From the NCBI GenBank assembly GCA_002304945.1, contig DBPQ01000054.1, forward strand, positions 1-48,728: 48,728 nucleotides of DNA. The letters are read 5' to 3'. Below the pieces are notes generated by a model. That model had not been told where the DNA came from. It worked only from the letters and a program-made list of their open reading frames with translations, and made no database searches. Each line of letters opens with the position of its first letter. Positions within the stretch are counted from its first letter, which is position 1. The DNA is from Actinomycetales bacterium UBA1416. GTDB lineage: Bacteria; Actinomycetota; Actinomycetes; Actinomycetales; Actinomycetaceae. Both the position numbers and the translations under genes were made by a program. Positions 8,281-16,294 of this stretch are shown here, in pieces.

Positions 8281-9949
8281 GGGAGCAGGAGCAGGCGCAG
8301 CCCACCTCTCGCACGCCCCCGTGACCGCTCTCGGGGACGCGCTCGCTGGTTTGGATGAGGCGTGGTCAGGGGCGTTGCCGAGCTTCGGTGTGGTGACCGG
8401 TGACGGCGATCCCTCGGTGGTGGTGGAGCAGTTCTCTGATGCCGGGTTGCTGGCCGTGGTTGGTGCGGTGGGGGCGTTGACCCGGCGGGTGGAGACACTG
8501 GGGGCCGTGGTCGCGGCGGAGGTCGCGCGCCGGTCACCGACCGGGTCACGGGAGGGGAACCTGGCCCGCACGGAGGGGTATGCCTCGCCCGGCCGGTTGA
8601 TTGCCGCGTCCAGGGGTGGGCAGGTCGGCCGAGCAGCGGAACTGGTGAAGGTCGGGCAGGCCACCGCGGCCCGGCGGACCCTGTCCGGGGAGCCCCTGCC
8701 GGCAGCGCACCCACATGTCGCGGACGCCTTGCATGCCGGGAGGATCAGTGTGGATGCCGCCCAGGTGATCATCGCCATGCTGGACCGGGTGGCCCCGCGC
8801 GCCAACCCGCTGGACGTGGAGACCACGGAGAGACTGCTCGCCACCCAGGCGGCCCAGTTCCCCCTGCACCAGGTGGAGAACCTCGTCAGGCACGCCGAGG
8901 CACGCCTCGACCCGGACGGGATCGCACCGAAGGAGGAGCATCAACGAGCGGCCCGGTCGCTCACCATGCGTCAGGACTCTCAGGGGATGTTCCACCTGAG
9001 GGGAGCTCTGGACCCGGTGACCGGCGCCCCGATCAAGACCGCCCTCGACGCGTACGTGGCCGCGCGGTTGCGCGAGACCCGCGGGAACAATTACCCGGAC
9101 ACCCCCGGGACCGTCGTGTCCGCGAGGTCGGCCGGATCAGCCGGATCAGGCGGGTCAAACACGGACGAGGACAGCAGCACCATCGAGACCCGCACGATTC
9201 CCCAGTTGCAGGCTGACGCCCTGGCCGACTTCGCCCGCCACGTCCTCGCCTGTGACACCACCGTCCCGCTGGTCCCGGCGGTGACGATGGTCGTACGGAT
9301 CGAACTGGCCGACCTGGAGGGGAGCCTCCGGGCCGGCGGGTACGCCACCATCGACGGCGTCGATCAGCCCCTCTCCGCCGCCGCGGCCCGGCAGTTGGCC
9401 TGTGATGCCGGCCTCATTCCCGCGGTGTTCGGCGGGCCCTCCCTGCCGCTGGACCTGGGCCGCCGGTCCCGAACCTTCACCAGGGCGCAGGTCCTCGCGT
9501 TGTGGGAACGCGACGGCGGGTGCGCGTTCTGCGGGCAGACCACCTTCGTCGAGGCCCACCACATCGCCTGGTGGCACCGCGACCGCGGCACCACCGACCT
9601 GACCAACGGCGTTCTGCTCTGCTCCCGCTGCCACCACCTCATCCACCGTGACGGCTGGGGCATCAAGGTCAGTGAGACCGGGGAGGTCACTTTCACCCCA
9701 CCCCGGGTCGTGGACCCGGACCAGGTTCCTCGCCCAGCGGCACCGAACCCGAGACGGCTCGGTGCGCAACCGACGACGCCGCCGTCCCGACCACCGGACC
9801 GCGACGACACGAGACGTCCCCCGGACCGCGACGACACCACACGGCCACCGGACCGCGACGACGCGAGACGACCACCGGCCGGGCCGGGCCGAACCACTCC
9901 CCGCGCCGAGCGGACCAGCCCCGCCACCGACGAACGGCGACGAGAGTAG
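8273..9949 (+). CDS. DUF222 / 13E12-repeat family HNH endonuclease
   Basis: The 558-aa protein has a long helical DUF222 region (about residues 30-370) followed by a C-terminal HNH nuclease module. The module contains CAFCGQTTFVEAHHIAWW, then LTNGVLLCSRCHHLIHRDGW, giving the Cys pairs and catalytic His residues of HNH enzymes. Such genes are multicopy in many actinobacteria and spread like selfish or mobile genes; their natural substrate is unknown. ATG 8273 was chosen over an upstream GTG because a -10 hexamer sits 7 nt before it. The C-terminal tail carries three copies of a 9-residue Pro-Pro-Asp-Arg-Asp-Asp-type repeat and ends in low-complexity sequence. It may be DNA-damage induced, judging from the overlapping SOS-like box. 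Confidence 0.88.
   Translation: MYTGAGAGAAHLSHAPVTALGDALAGLDEAWSGALPSFGVVTGDGDPSVVVEQFSDAGLLAVVGAVGALTRRVETLGAVVAAEVARRSPTGSREGNLARTEGYASPGRLIAASRGGQVGRAAELVKVGQATAARRTLSGEPLPAAHPHVADALHAGRISVDAAQVIIAMLDRVAPRANPLDVETTERLLATQAAQFPLHQVENLVRHAEARLDPDGIAPKEEHQRAARSLTMRQDSQGMFHLRGALDPVTGAPIKTALDAYVAARLRETRGNNYPDTPGTVVSARSAGSAGSGGSNTDEDSSTIETRTIPQLQADALADFARHVLACDTTVPLVPAVTMVVRIELADLEGSLRAGGYATIDGVDQPLSAAAARQLACDAGLIPAVFGGPSLPLDLGRRSRTFTRAQVLALWERDGGCAFCGQTTFVEAHHIAWWHRDRGTTDLTNGVLLCSRCHHLIHRDGWGIKVSETGEVTFTPPRVVDPDQVPRPAAPNPRRLGAQPTTPPSRPPDRDDTRRPPDRDDTTRPPDRDDARRPPAGPGRTTPRAERTSPATDERRRE
9791..9871 (+). repeat. Three tandem 27-bp repeats in the HNH gene tail
   Basis: Three in-frame 27-bp units (9791-9817, 9818-9844, 9845-9871) share the core CCGGACCGCGACGAC and encode PPDRDDTRR, PPDRDDTTR and PPDRDDARR. 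A partial fourth unit, PPAGPG, follows. The tract is charged, Pro-rich and likely disordered; copy number may vary between strains. Confidence 0.85.
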
Positions 9950-10071
9950 GAGCGCGCGCCAATCCACCCCGCACGGGTAGCGGCGGCGGCATCAACAACG
10001 GCCCCACTGCCAACGGCCCCACTGACTGCGAGACACTGCCGGCGGCGCCACTGCCTGCGACAATCGTCCGC

Positions 10072-10095
10072 ATGTCACGAGAGTTCACCGGATGA
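10072..10095 (+). CDS. Seven-codon leader mini-ORF coupled to ycaQ-like gene
   Basis: An ATG at 10072 opens a short frame encoding MSREFTG. Its TGA (10093-10095) overlaps the ATG of the next gene at 10092. A -10-like GACAAT (10059-10064) ends 7 nt before this ATG, matching the leaderless spacing of other genes in the window. The downstream ATG has no clear Shine-Dalgarno. The mini-ORF could therefore load ribosomes on a leaderless transcript and pass them on by stop-start coupling. It is too short for homology support, so it is an inference from layout. Confidence 0.4.
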   Translation: MSREFTG

Positions 10096-11315
10096 GGGAG
10101 ACGCTCAGCGCCGCGGAGGCGCGGCGGGTGACGCTGGCGGCTCAGGGCCTCGCGCGCGCCGAGCAGCCGGCCACCCCTGGCACGCGACACCTGCAGTCGG
10201 TGATGCGCCGGCTCGGCGTCGTCCAGATCGACTCCGTGAACGTGTTCGCCCGCGCCCACTACGTGCCGTTCTTCTCGCGGCTCGGCCCCTACGATCCTGC
10301 CGCACTGGACCGCTTGGTCTTCGGGCGGCGCGGTCCCTACGTGGAGTATCTCGCGCATGAGGCGTCCCTCATCCCGATCACGGACTGGGGGCTCTGGCGG
10401 TTTCGGATGGATGCGATGAGGGCCAGCTACGGGGGCGATGGCTCGTGGTTCGAGAACAATGCCGCCACCGTCGAATGGGTGCGCGGCGAACTCGCCGCGC
10501 GCGGCCCCGTGAGGCCCGCGGAGATCGAGACCGACGCGCACCGCAGCGCCAAGGGGCCGTGGTGGGACTGGAGCGCGGTGAAGCGGGCAGTGGAGCATCT
10601 GTGGCTCTTCGGCGAGGTCGCGATTGCCGGACGACGCGGCTTCGAGCGCCGTTACGCCCTGGCGGCGGACGTCATCCCGGCGGCCGTGCTCGCGAACCCC
10701 GTCCCGAGGGACGACGCCGTCCGCGAGCTGGTCCGCCGGGCGGCGCGGTCGTACGGCGTCGCCACCGCCGCGGACCTCGCCGACTACTACCGGCTGCGGG
10801 ACCGGCCCGCCGTGCAGGCGGCGATCGACGACCTCACCGACGCCGGGGAACTCGTCCCCGTACGCGTGGCCGGGTGGGAGCGCGGCGGCCGCCCGATCCC
10901 GGCGTGGCTTCACCGTGAGGCGCGCGTCCCGCGCCGTACCGACGGCGTCGCCCTCCTCAGCCCATTCGACCCGCTCGTCTGGTATCGGGAGCGAGCCGAG
11001 CGGATGTTCGGCTTCGACTACCGGATCGAGATCTACACCCCGGCCGCCAAACGCAGGTACGGGTACTACTCGCTGCCCGTGCTGGTCGACGACGCGATCG
11101 TGGCGCGCGTGGACCTGAAGGCTGATCGCCCAGCCGGGGTCCTGCGCGTCCAGTCGGCGTGGTGGGAGCCGGGGTGCGCCTCCGCCACCACCGAACGCAT
11201 CGCGGCCGAGCTGCGTGCGGCGGCCCGGTGGCAGGGACTGGACGAGATCACCGTGGCCGGGTGGGGCGACGCCGTCGACGAACTGGCGCTAGCACTCGGG
11301 TCGGAGCGCCACTGA
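10092..11315 (+). CDS. YcaQ/AlkX-like winged-helix DNA glycosylase
   Basis: The 407-aa protein belongs to the winged-helix DNA-binding family (HTH_42) that includes AlkZ and E. coli YcaQ/AlkX, glycosylases acting on interstrand crosslinks and bulky alkyl lesions. The segment VVQIDSVNVFARAHYVPFF contains a Q-I-D motif, matching the catalytic Q-phi-D of the YcaQ branch rather than Q-phi-Q of AlkZ. Other family marks are PYVEYLAHEASLIP and LLSPFDPLVWYRERAERMF, followed by GYYSLPVLVDDAIVARVDLK near the C-terminus. Length is typical. The start overlaps the stop of a 7-codon mini-ORF. It is monocistronic otherwise. The biochemical role is inferred from the family. Confidence 0.85.
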   Translation: MRETLSAAEARRVTLAAQGLARAEQPATPGTRHLQSVMRRLGVVQIDSVNVFARAHYVPFFSRLGPYDPAALDRLVFGRRGPYVEYLAHEASLIPITDWGLWRFRMDAMRASYGGDGSWFENNAATVEWVRGELAARGPVRPAEIETDAHRSAKGPWWDWSAVKRAVEHLWLFGEVAIAGRRGFERRYALAADVIPAAVLANPVPRDDAVRELVRRAARSYGVATAADLADYYRLRDRPAVQAAIDDLTDAGELVPVRVAGWERGGRPIPAWLHREARVPRRTDGVALLSPFDPLVWYRERAERMFGFDYRIEIYTPAAKRRYGYYSLPVLVDDAIVARVDLKADRPAGVLRVQSAWWEPGCASATTERIAAELRAAARWQGLDEITVAGWGDAVDELALALGSERH

Positions 11316-11366
11316 CCGCCCTCCGCGAGTGGCACCGATCCCCTGTCGCCGCGGTTCACCCGACGA

Positions 11367-11382
11367 TGTGATGCACATCACG
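11367..11382 (+). promoter_or_regulatory. CRP/GlxR-like operator of the DASS transporter gene
   Basis: TGTGA-TGCACA-TCACG matches the TGTGA-N6-TCACA consensus at 9 of 10 conserved positions, with inner arms GTGATG and CATCAC. It abuts the -10 TAGCCT (11383-11388), which lies 7 nt before the ATG at 11396. Binding centred about 20 bp before the start site would be expected to repress. Confidence 0.6.
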
Positions 11383-11395
11383 TAGCCTGTCTCCC

Positions 11396-12943
11396 ATGTC
11401 CGTTCCTGAGATCCGTCCCAGCTCACCCGTCGCGCCCGGCCGGCGGCAGCCCCCCGAGGAGCCCACCCGCCTCCACCGCAAGGTGTTCGGGATCGTCCTG
11501 GGGCTCGTGCTCGCAGTGGTCGTGTACTTCCTCATGCCGAACGAGGTGCCCGCCGCGCTGCAGGGGGGTGAGCGCGAGTTCACCGCTCACGGACTGGCGG
11601 TGACGGCCGCCGTCGCCGTGCTGATGGGCACGTGGTGGATCACAGAGGCGATCCCGCTGGCGGCCACGGCGCTCGTGCCGCTGGTGGCGTTCCCGGTCAC
11701 CCAGGTGGCCGAGTTCCGGGATGTGGCGAGCCCGTTCGCCTCCGGAACGATCTTCCTGTTCATGGGCGGCTTCTTCCTCGCCCTCGCGCTGCAGCGCTGG
11801 AACCTGCACCGGCGTATCGCACTGCGCACGGTCCTCCTCGTGGGCACGCACCCGAAGCAACTGGTGCTCGGGTTCATGGTGGCCACCGGCTTCCTCTCGA
11901 TGTGGGTGTCCAACACGGCCACCGCGGTCATGATGCTGCCGATCGGACTCTCGGTCATGGCGCTCGTCAATCCGGACGCGCGCGGACTGGACCTCCTGAA
12001 GTCCAACTTCGGCAAGGCGCTCACGCTCGGGATCGCGTACTCGGCGTCGATCGCGTCCCTGTCCACCCTCATCGGCACGCCGCCGAACACCCTGATGCGC
12101 GCCTACCTGGCGGACAACCACGACATCGTGATCGGGTTCGGCCAGTGGATGCTGTTCGCCGCCCCCACCGCGTGGCTGTTCCTCGTGATCGCGTGGTGGC
12201 TGCTCGTCAACGTGTTCTTCCGGCCCGAGATCGACGAGCTCCCCGGGGGACGTGCCCTCATCCGGCAGGAACTGGACGAGATGGGGCCCATGCACCGCGG
12301 GGAGAAGCTCGTCGGGGGCGTCTTCATGGTGGGGGCACTCTCCTGGATCTTCCTGCCCAGCCTGTTCCGCGACGCCGGCATCAGCGACGAACTCATCGCC
12401 ATGTGCATCGCGCTCGCGCTGTTCCTCATCCCGGTGCACCCGCGCAGCGGCATCCCCCTCCTGGACTGGAGGACGGCCAAGGAGATCCCGTGGGACATCC
12501 TGTTGCTGTTCGGTGGCGGGCTCTCCCTCTCCGCGATGTTCACCGCGAACGCCCTCTCGGCCTGGATCGGCGAGGTCTCCCGCGGCGTCGGCGGACTTCC
12601 GGTGGTGCTGATCGTGCTCGCGGTCACCGCCCTCATCATCTTCCTCACCGAGATGACCTCCAACACGGCCACCGCAGCAGCCTTCCTGCCGATCATGGGC
12701 GGCGTGGCCGCCGGCATCGACCAGGACATCATGCTGCTCGTCATCCCCGTTGCCCTTGCCGCCACCTGCGCGTTCATGCTCCCCGTGGCCACCCCGCCGA
12801 ACGCCATCGCCTTCGGGTCCGGCTACGTCCGCATCGGGGACATGGTCAAGGGTGGGATCTGGCTCAACCTCATCGGCATGGTCCTCATCACGGTCACCGT
12901 CATGGTGATGGGGCCCCTGGTGCTGGGGATCTCGTACGGCTAG
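11396..12943 (+). CDS. DASS (SLC13) family sodium/dicarboxylate-type transporter
   Basis: A 515-aa inner-membrane protein with many hydrophobic helices. It has the two SNT signature motifs of the divalent anion:sodium symporter family: WVSNTATAVMMLPIG in the first repeat and EMTSNTATAAAFLPIMGG in the second. These build the substrate and sodium sites in VcINDY. PVATPPNAIAFGSG and GTPPNTLMR are the matching paired loops. Likely substrates are C4-dicarboxylates such as succinate, malate or fumarate, but sulfate-type anions cannot be excluded from sequence. The start is the ATG 7 nt after TAGCCT (a leaderless arrangement). The CRP/GlxR-like site suggests carbon-source control. Confidence 0.9.
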   Translation: MSVPEIRPSSPVAPGRRQPPEEPTRLHRKVFGIVLGLVLAVVVYFLMPNEVPAALQGGEREFTAHGLAVTAAVAVLMGTWWITEAIPLAATALVPLVAFPVTQVAEFRDVASPFASGTIFLFMGGFFLALALQRWNLHRRIALRTVLLVGTHPKQLVLGFMVATGFLSMWVSNTATAVMMLPIGLSVMALVNPDARGLDLLKSNFGKALTLGIAYSASIASLSTLIGTPPNTLMRAYLADNHDIVIGFGQWMLFAAPTAWLFLVIAWWLLVNVFFRPEIDELPGGRALIRQELDEMGPMHRGEKLVGGVFMVGALSWIFLPSLFRDAGISDELIAMCIALALFLIPVHPRSGIPLLDWRTAKEIPWDILLLFGGGLSLSAMFTANALSAWIGEVSRGVGGLPVVLIVLAVTALIIFLTEMTSNTATAAAFLPIMGGVAAGIDQDIMLLVIPVALAATCAFMLPVATPPNAIAFGSGYVRIGDMVKGGIWLNLIGMVLITVTVMVMGPLVLGISYG

Positions 12944-12971
12944 ACGAATCCTCACCAGTACCGTGGGCGGC

Positions 12972-14042
12972 ATGGACCTCTCCCCCGCCACCCGCGCCGT
13001 CGCCCTCGGCCGGCCGGAGCGAACCCCCGGCGCCCCGGTGAACCCGCCGGTCACGCTCACCTCCACCTACCTCGCCGGCGCGCCGGTCAACTACGCCCGC
13101 GTCTCCAACCCCACGTGGGAGGCCCTCGAGGAGGTTCTCGGCGCACTGGAGGGCGGGCACGCGCTCGCCTACGCGTCCGGGATGGGGGCGATCGCCGCCG
13201 TCGTCTCCCTGGTGCCGGTGGGCGGCGTCGTGGTGGTGCCACGCCACGCCTACAACGGCACCACCGCGCTGCTCGCCGAACGGGCGGCCGCGGGCGCGCT
13301 CACCGTGCGGACCGTGGAGGCCGACGACGTCGCCGCGATCGTCGCCGCGGCCGCCGGCGCCGACCTGCTCCTCCTCGAGACCCCGACCAACCCGATGATG
13401 GAGGTGACCGACGTCCCCGCGGTCCTGGCCGGCCTGTCGCGGGAGGATCGGCGGCCGGTGGTGGCGGTGGACAACACGTTCGCCACCCCGGTGGCACAGC
13501 GGCCGCTCGAGTGGGGGGTGGACGTGGTGGTGCACTCCGCCACGAAGTACCTCGCCGGGCACTCGGACGTGCTGCTGGGCGCGGCCGTCGTGGCGCCGGA
13601 GCGCGCGGACCTTCTGGAGCGGCTGCACACCCACCGGACGCTGCACGGTGCGATCCCCGGGCCGATGGAGGCGTGGCTCGTGCTGCGCGGGGTGCGGACG
13701 CTGCACGTGCGGCTGGAGCGGGCGTCGGCCACGGCCGCCCTGCTGGCGGAACGGCTCACGGCGCATCCGGCGGTGGAGCGGGTCCGCTACCCAAGATTCG
13801 GAGCGATGCTGGCGGTCGAGGTGGCCGGCGGCGCGGACGCCGCGGAGGCGGTATGCGCGTTGGTGGGGGTGTGGACCCACTCCACCAGCCTCGGTGGGGT
13901 GGAGTCGCAGCTGGAGCGGCGCCGTCGCCACCCGCTCGAGGTGAGAAGCGTGCCGGAGAACCTGGTGCGGCTCTCGGTGGGGATCGAGGATGCGGAGGAT
14001 CTCTGGGCAGACCTGGAGCAGGCGTTGCGATCAGCTGGGTGA
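12972..14042 (+). CDS. Cys/Met metabolism PLP-dependent enzyme (cystathionine gamma-synthase/lyase type)
   Basis: The 356-aa fold-type I PLP enzyme shows YASGMGAI (cofactor phosphate contact), LLLLETPTNPMMEV, VAVDNTFATP with the cofactor-ring Asp, and HSATKYLAGH with the Schiff-base lysine at K192. SQLERRRRHP near the end fits the substrate-carboxylate Arg region. The family covers cystathionine gamma-synthase, cystathionine gamma- and beta-lyases, O-acetylhomoserine sulfhydrylase and methionine gamma-lyase; sequence alone does not decide among them. At 356 aa it is shorter than most (about 380-400), and the N-terminus is compact. ATG 12972 lies 7 nt after TACCGT, favouring it over the GTG at 12963. 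Neighbours do not reveal its pathway. Confidence 0.85.
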   Translation: MDLSPATRAVALGRPERTPGAPVNPPVTLTSTYLAGAPVNYARVSNPTWEALEEVLGALEGGHALAYASGMGAIAAVVSLVPVGGVVVVPRHAYNGTTALLAERAAAGALTVRTVEADDVAAIVAAAAGADLLLLETPTNPMMEVTDVPAVLAGLSREDRRPVVAVDNTFATPVAQRPLEWGVDVVVHSATKYLAGHSDVLLGAAVVAPERADLLERLHTHRTLHGAIPGPMEAWLVLRGVRTLHVRLERASATAALLAERLTAHPAVERVRYPRFGAMLAVEVAGGADAAEAVCALVGVWTHSTSLGGVESQLERRRRHPLEVRSVPENLVRLSVGIEDAEDLWADLEQALRSAG

Positions 14043-14146
14043 GTCCCAGAAAAAAGATCGTGCACAATGCATCCAAATGGTGCACTTCTCCGGAAGTAGG
14101 GGGTAAGAGCTGCGAACGACGGCTTGAACCAACCCAAGGAGTGACC

Positions 14147-14734
14147 ATGAACATCAAGATCGCCGCTGCGGGGAGTGTTGCCGCCCTGCTGTTCCTTGCC
14201 GGCTGCGCCACCGACGCCGACGAGACCGCGACCGAGACCACCGAGACGTCGACCATGACCGAGGAGCCCATGGAGGAGGAGGGCGACGAGGCGATGGACG
14301 AGCCCGGCACCATCGTGGACGTGGCCGCGGCCAACCCCGACTTCGAGACCCTCGTGGCCGCGGTGACCGCCGCCGACCTCGGCGAGACGCTCTCCGGTGA
14401 GGGCCCGTTCACGGTGTTCGCGCCGACGGACGACGCCTTCGACGCCCTTCCCGAGGGCCTGCTCGACGCCCTGCTGCTGCCGGAGAACGTCGACGCCCTG
14501 ACCAGCATCCTCACCTACCACGTGCTGCCGGCCGAGGTCATGGCCGCTGACGTGAGCGCCGGTGAGGTGACGACTGTCGAGGGCTCCACCATCGCGATCA
14601 CGACCGACGACGGCGTCATGGTGAACGACGCCACGGTCGTGGCCACCGACGTCGAGGCCTCCAACGGCGTCATCCACGTCATCGACACGGTCATCGTGCC
14701 GCCGACGGTGGATGTTGCCGCCCTGCTCGAGTGA
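14147..14734 (+). CDS. Fasciclin (FAS1) domain surface lipoprotein
   Basis: The 195-aa precursor begins with a short signal peptide ending in the lipobox LFLAGC (Cys about residue 20), so it should be lipid-anchored outside the membrane. An acidic Thr/Glu-rich linker (about 21-55) leads to one FAS1 domain with the H1 motif FTVFAPTDDAFDALP, the central YHVLPAEVM, and the H2-like NGVIHVIDTVIVPP. FAS1 domains mediate adhesion or protein contacts. The ATG is preceded by AAGGAG (14136-14141). A strong terminator follows at 14758. A partial, deleted copy of the same locus lies at 19625-19886. Confidence 0.92.
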   Translation: MNIKIAAAGSVAALLFLAGCATDADETATETTETSTMTEEPMEEEGDEAMDEPGTIVDVAAANPDFETLVAAVTAADLGETLSGEGPFTVFAPTDDAFDALPEGLLDALLLPENVDALTSILTYHVLPAEVMAADVSAGEVTTVEGSTIAITTDDGVMVNDATVVATDVEASNGVIHVIDTVIVPPTVDVAALLE

Positions 14735-14757
14735 CATCACCCGCAGGCAAAGACAGA

Positions 14758-14792
14758 CGAAACCCGCCCGGCCATGAGCCGGGCGGGTTTCG
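14758..14792 (+). terminator. Rho-independent-type hairpin after fasciclin gene
   Basis: The 15-bp arms CGAAACCCGCCCGGC and GCCGGGCGGGTTTCG are perfectly complementary around the loop CATGA. The hairpin lies 24 bp after the fasciclin stop and directly before the convergent reductase gene's stop at 14795, so it probably terminates transcription from both sides. Confidence 0.85.
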
Positions 14793-14794
14793 TC

Positions 14795-16180
14795 TCACAG
14801 GTCGAAGAGTTCGCTGTGGATGCGTGAGCCCGGGACGCCGAGAACGCGCGCGGACTCCTCGACGGCCTCATTGAGGGCGGCGGGCCCGCAGGTGAACACG
14901 GTGGCGTCGGAGAGGTCGCCGAGGAGGGCGGTCAGGTGCCCGGCATCCATGCGCTGGACGGCGCGGGGGCCGGGCAGCAGGTGAAGCCGGATGGTGCCCG
15001 CGGCCTCGTACTCGCGCAACTCGTCGGCGAGGACGAGGTCCTCGGGGACGGAGGCGCGGTAGATCACGTCGATGGGAACGCCGCGCGCACCGAGTCCCCT
15101 GACGAGGGAGACGATCGGCCCGATTCCCACCCCTCCGGCCACGAGCACGTACCGGGAGCCCTCCGCCCGCGGCGGGGTCATGACGCCGTACGGCCCTTCG
15201 AAGGTGACGCGCGTTCCGGCGGGGACGTCCATCAGGGTGGTGGACGCGTCGCCGAGCGCCTTCACCGTGATCCGGAGGCGGTCCCCGTCGCGGCCGGAGA
15301 CGGAGAAGGGGTGAGCCTCGTAGGACAGCCCGCGGTGCCGGAACCGGAAGTTCATGAACTGGCCCGGGAGCAGGCGCATCCGGTCGAGGTCGCGGCCGGT
15401 CATCCACACCGAGACCACGTCTCCGGACTCGCGGACCACCTCCGTGACCGACAATCGGTGCCGCCGTGACCGCGCCACGGGGACCAGCACGCGGTTCCAG
15501 AGGACGAGCCCGAGCACGAGGACGTACAGCGCAACCCAGAACGCGCGGGCAGCGCCGTCGTCGAAGGTGTCGCCGGCCACCACCTGATGGAAGAACGCGA
15601 GGACGATCCCGGCGTAGGTGAGCAGGTGCAGGGTCCACCACGTCTCGTGGCGCAGGCGCCGGCGGGCGCGCCGCCAGGACGTGATGCCGGCGGTCACCAT
15701 GATGATGAGCCCGCCGAGCGCGGGCACGATCCCGGGATTCGTACGGATGACCACGGCGATGCCGGCGATCCACGCCCGGTTCGCCTCCACGGCGGACGCC
15801 GTGATGATGAGCAGCACGTGGGCCGCGATGAGATACACCGCCCACGGTGCGAGCCTCTTGTGCCAGCCCACGAGCTGGTCCTGCCCGAAGGCCCGCTCGA
15901 GGACGGGCCAGCGGGAGATGAGGAGGAGCAGGAACAGCACCAGGGAGGTACCGGTCACCGCGGCCACGGAGGAGATGCCGGCGAGGAGTTCCACCGTGCC
16001 GTCGATGGGCAGCGCCTCGGCGAGCGCCAGCGCGAGGGCGATGAGGCCGAGCAGGACGGCGACCGTCACGGCGATCATGCCCGTACGCCGCTGCCGCCTC
16101 CAGGTGCGCATCGACGGGTCGGACGTCGTGGTCATGCTCGTCAGGACGTCGTCCTCGACTCCAGTTGTCATGGACGCCAT
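14795..16180 (-). CDS. Ferric reductase-like transmembrane flavohaem oxidoreductase
   Basis: The 461-aa protein has an N-terminal membrane part of about six hydrophobic helices with haem-type histidines (GWHKRLAPWAVYLIAAHVLL; LLTYAGIVLAFFHQVV). A ferredoxin-NADP+ reductase module follows, with FAD-binding HPFSVSG, nucleotide-binding VLVAGGVGIGPIVSLV and the C-terminal FTCGPAALN. Electrons should pass from NAD(P)H via FAD and haem to an external acceptor such as ferric iron or oxygen. ATG 16180 is the first in frame; ATG 16171 or 16135 are possible and no strong Shine-Dalgarno decides. It is divergent from the MMPL gene. The substrate is not determined by sequence. Confidence 0.85.
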   Translation of the reverse strand: MASMTTGVEDDVLTSMTTTSDPSMRTWRRQRRTGMIAVTVAVLLGLIALALALAEALPIDGTVELLAGISSVAAVTGTSLVLFLLLLISRWPVLERAFGQDQLVGWHKRLAPWAVYLIAAHVLLIITASAVEANRAWIAGIAVVIRTNPGIVPALGGLIIMVTAGITSWRRARRRLRHETWWTLHLLTYAGIVLAFFHQVVAGDTFDDGAARAFWVALYVLVLGLVLWNRVLVPVARSRRHRLSVTEVVRESGDVVSVWMTGRDLDRMRLLPGQFMNFRFRHRGLSYEAHPFSVSGRDGDRLRITVKALGDASTTLMDVPAGTRVTFEGPYGVMTPPRAEGSRYVLVAGGVGIGPIVSLVRGLGARGVPIDVIYRASVPEDLVLADELREYEAAGTIRLHLLPGPRAVQRMDAGHLTALLGDLSDATVFTCGPAALNEAVEESARVLGVPGSRIHSELFDL

Positions 16181-16231
16181 GCTCGCAGAGTTGTCTGGGA
16201 TTCCGCTGGGAAACGTGCCCGTTCGGCATTT

Positions 16232-16260
16232 TTGCCCATTGCGCATCTTGCGCCTAGTGT
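16232..16260 (+). promoter_or_regulatory. Promoter and candidate TetR operator of MMPL-tetR operon
   Basis: TTGCCC (16232-16237) and TAGTGT (16255-16260) are spaced by exactly 17 bp. The spacer holds the inverted repeat GCGCA-TCT-TGCGC (16241-16253). Its position between -35 and -10 fits an operator for the TetR regulator encoded at the end of the operon. Confidence 0.5.
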
Positions 16261-16294
16261 GGGCCTCTCCCCGTCTCCGATCGAAGGCACGCCG

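Noticed and set aside
15587..16294. N-terminal extension of the MMPL frame through the reductase gene
   Set aside because: It would run antisense through the reductase coding region; a good promoter and the family-like N-terminus fit ATG 16295.
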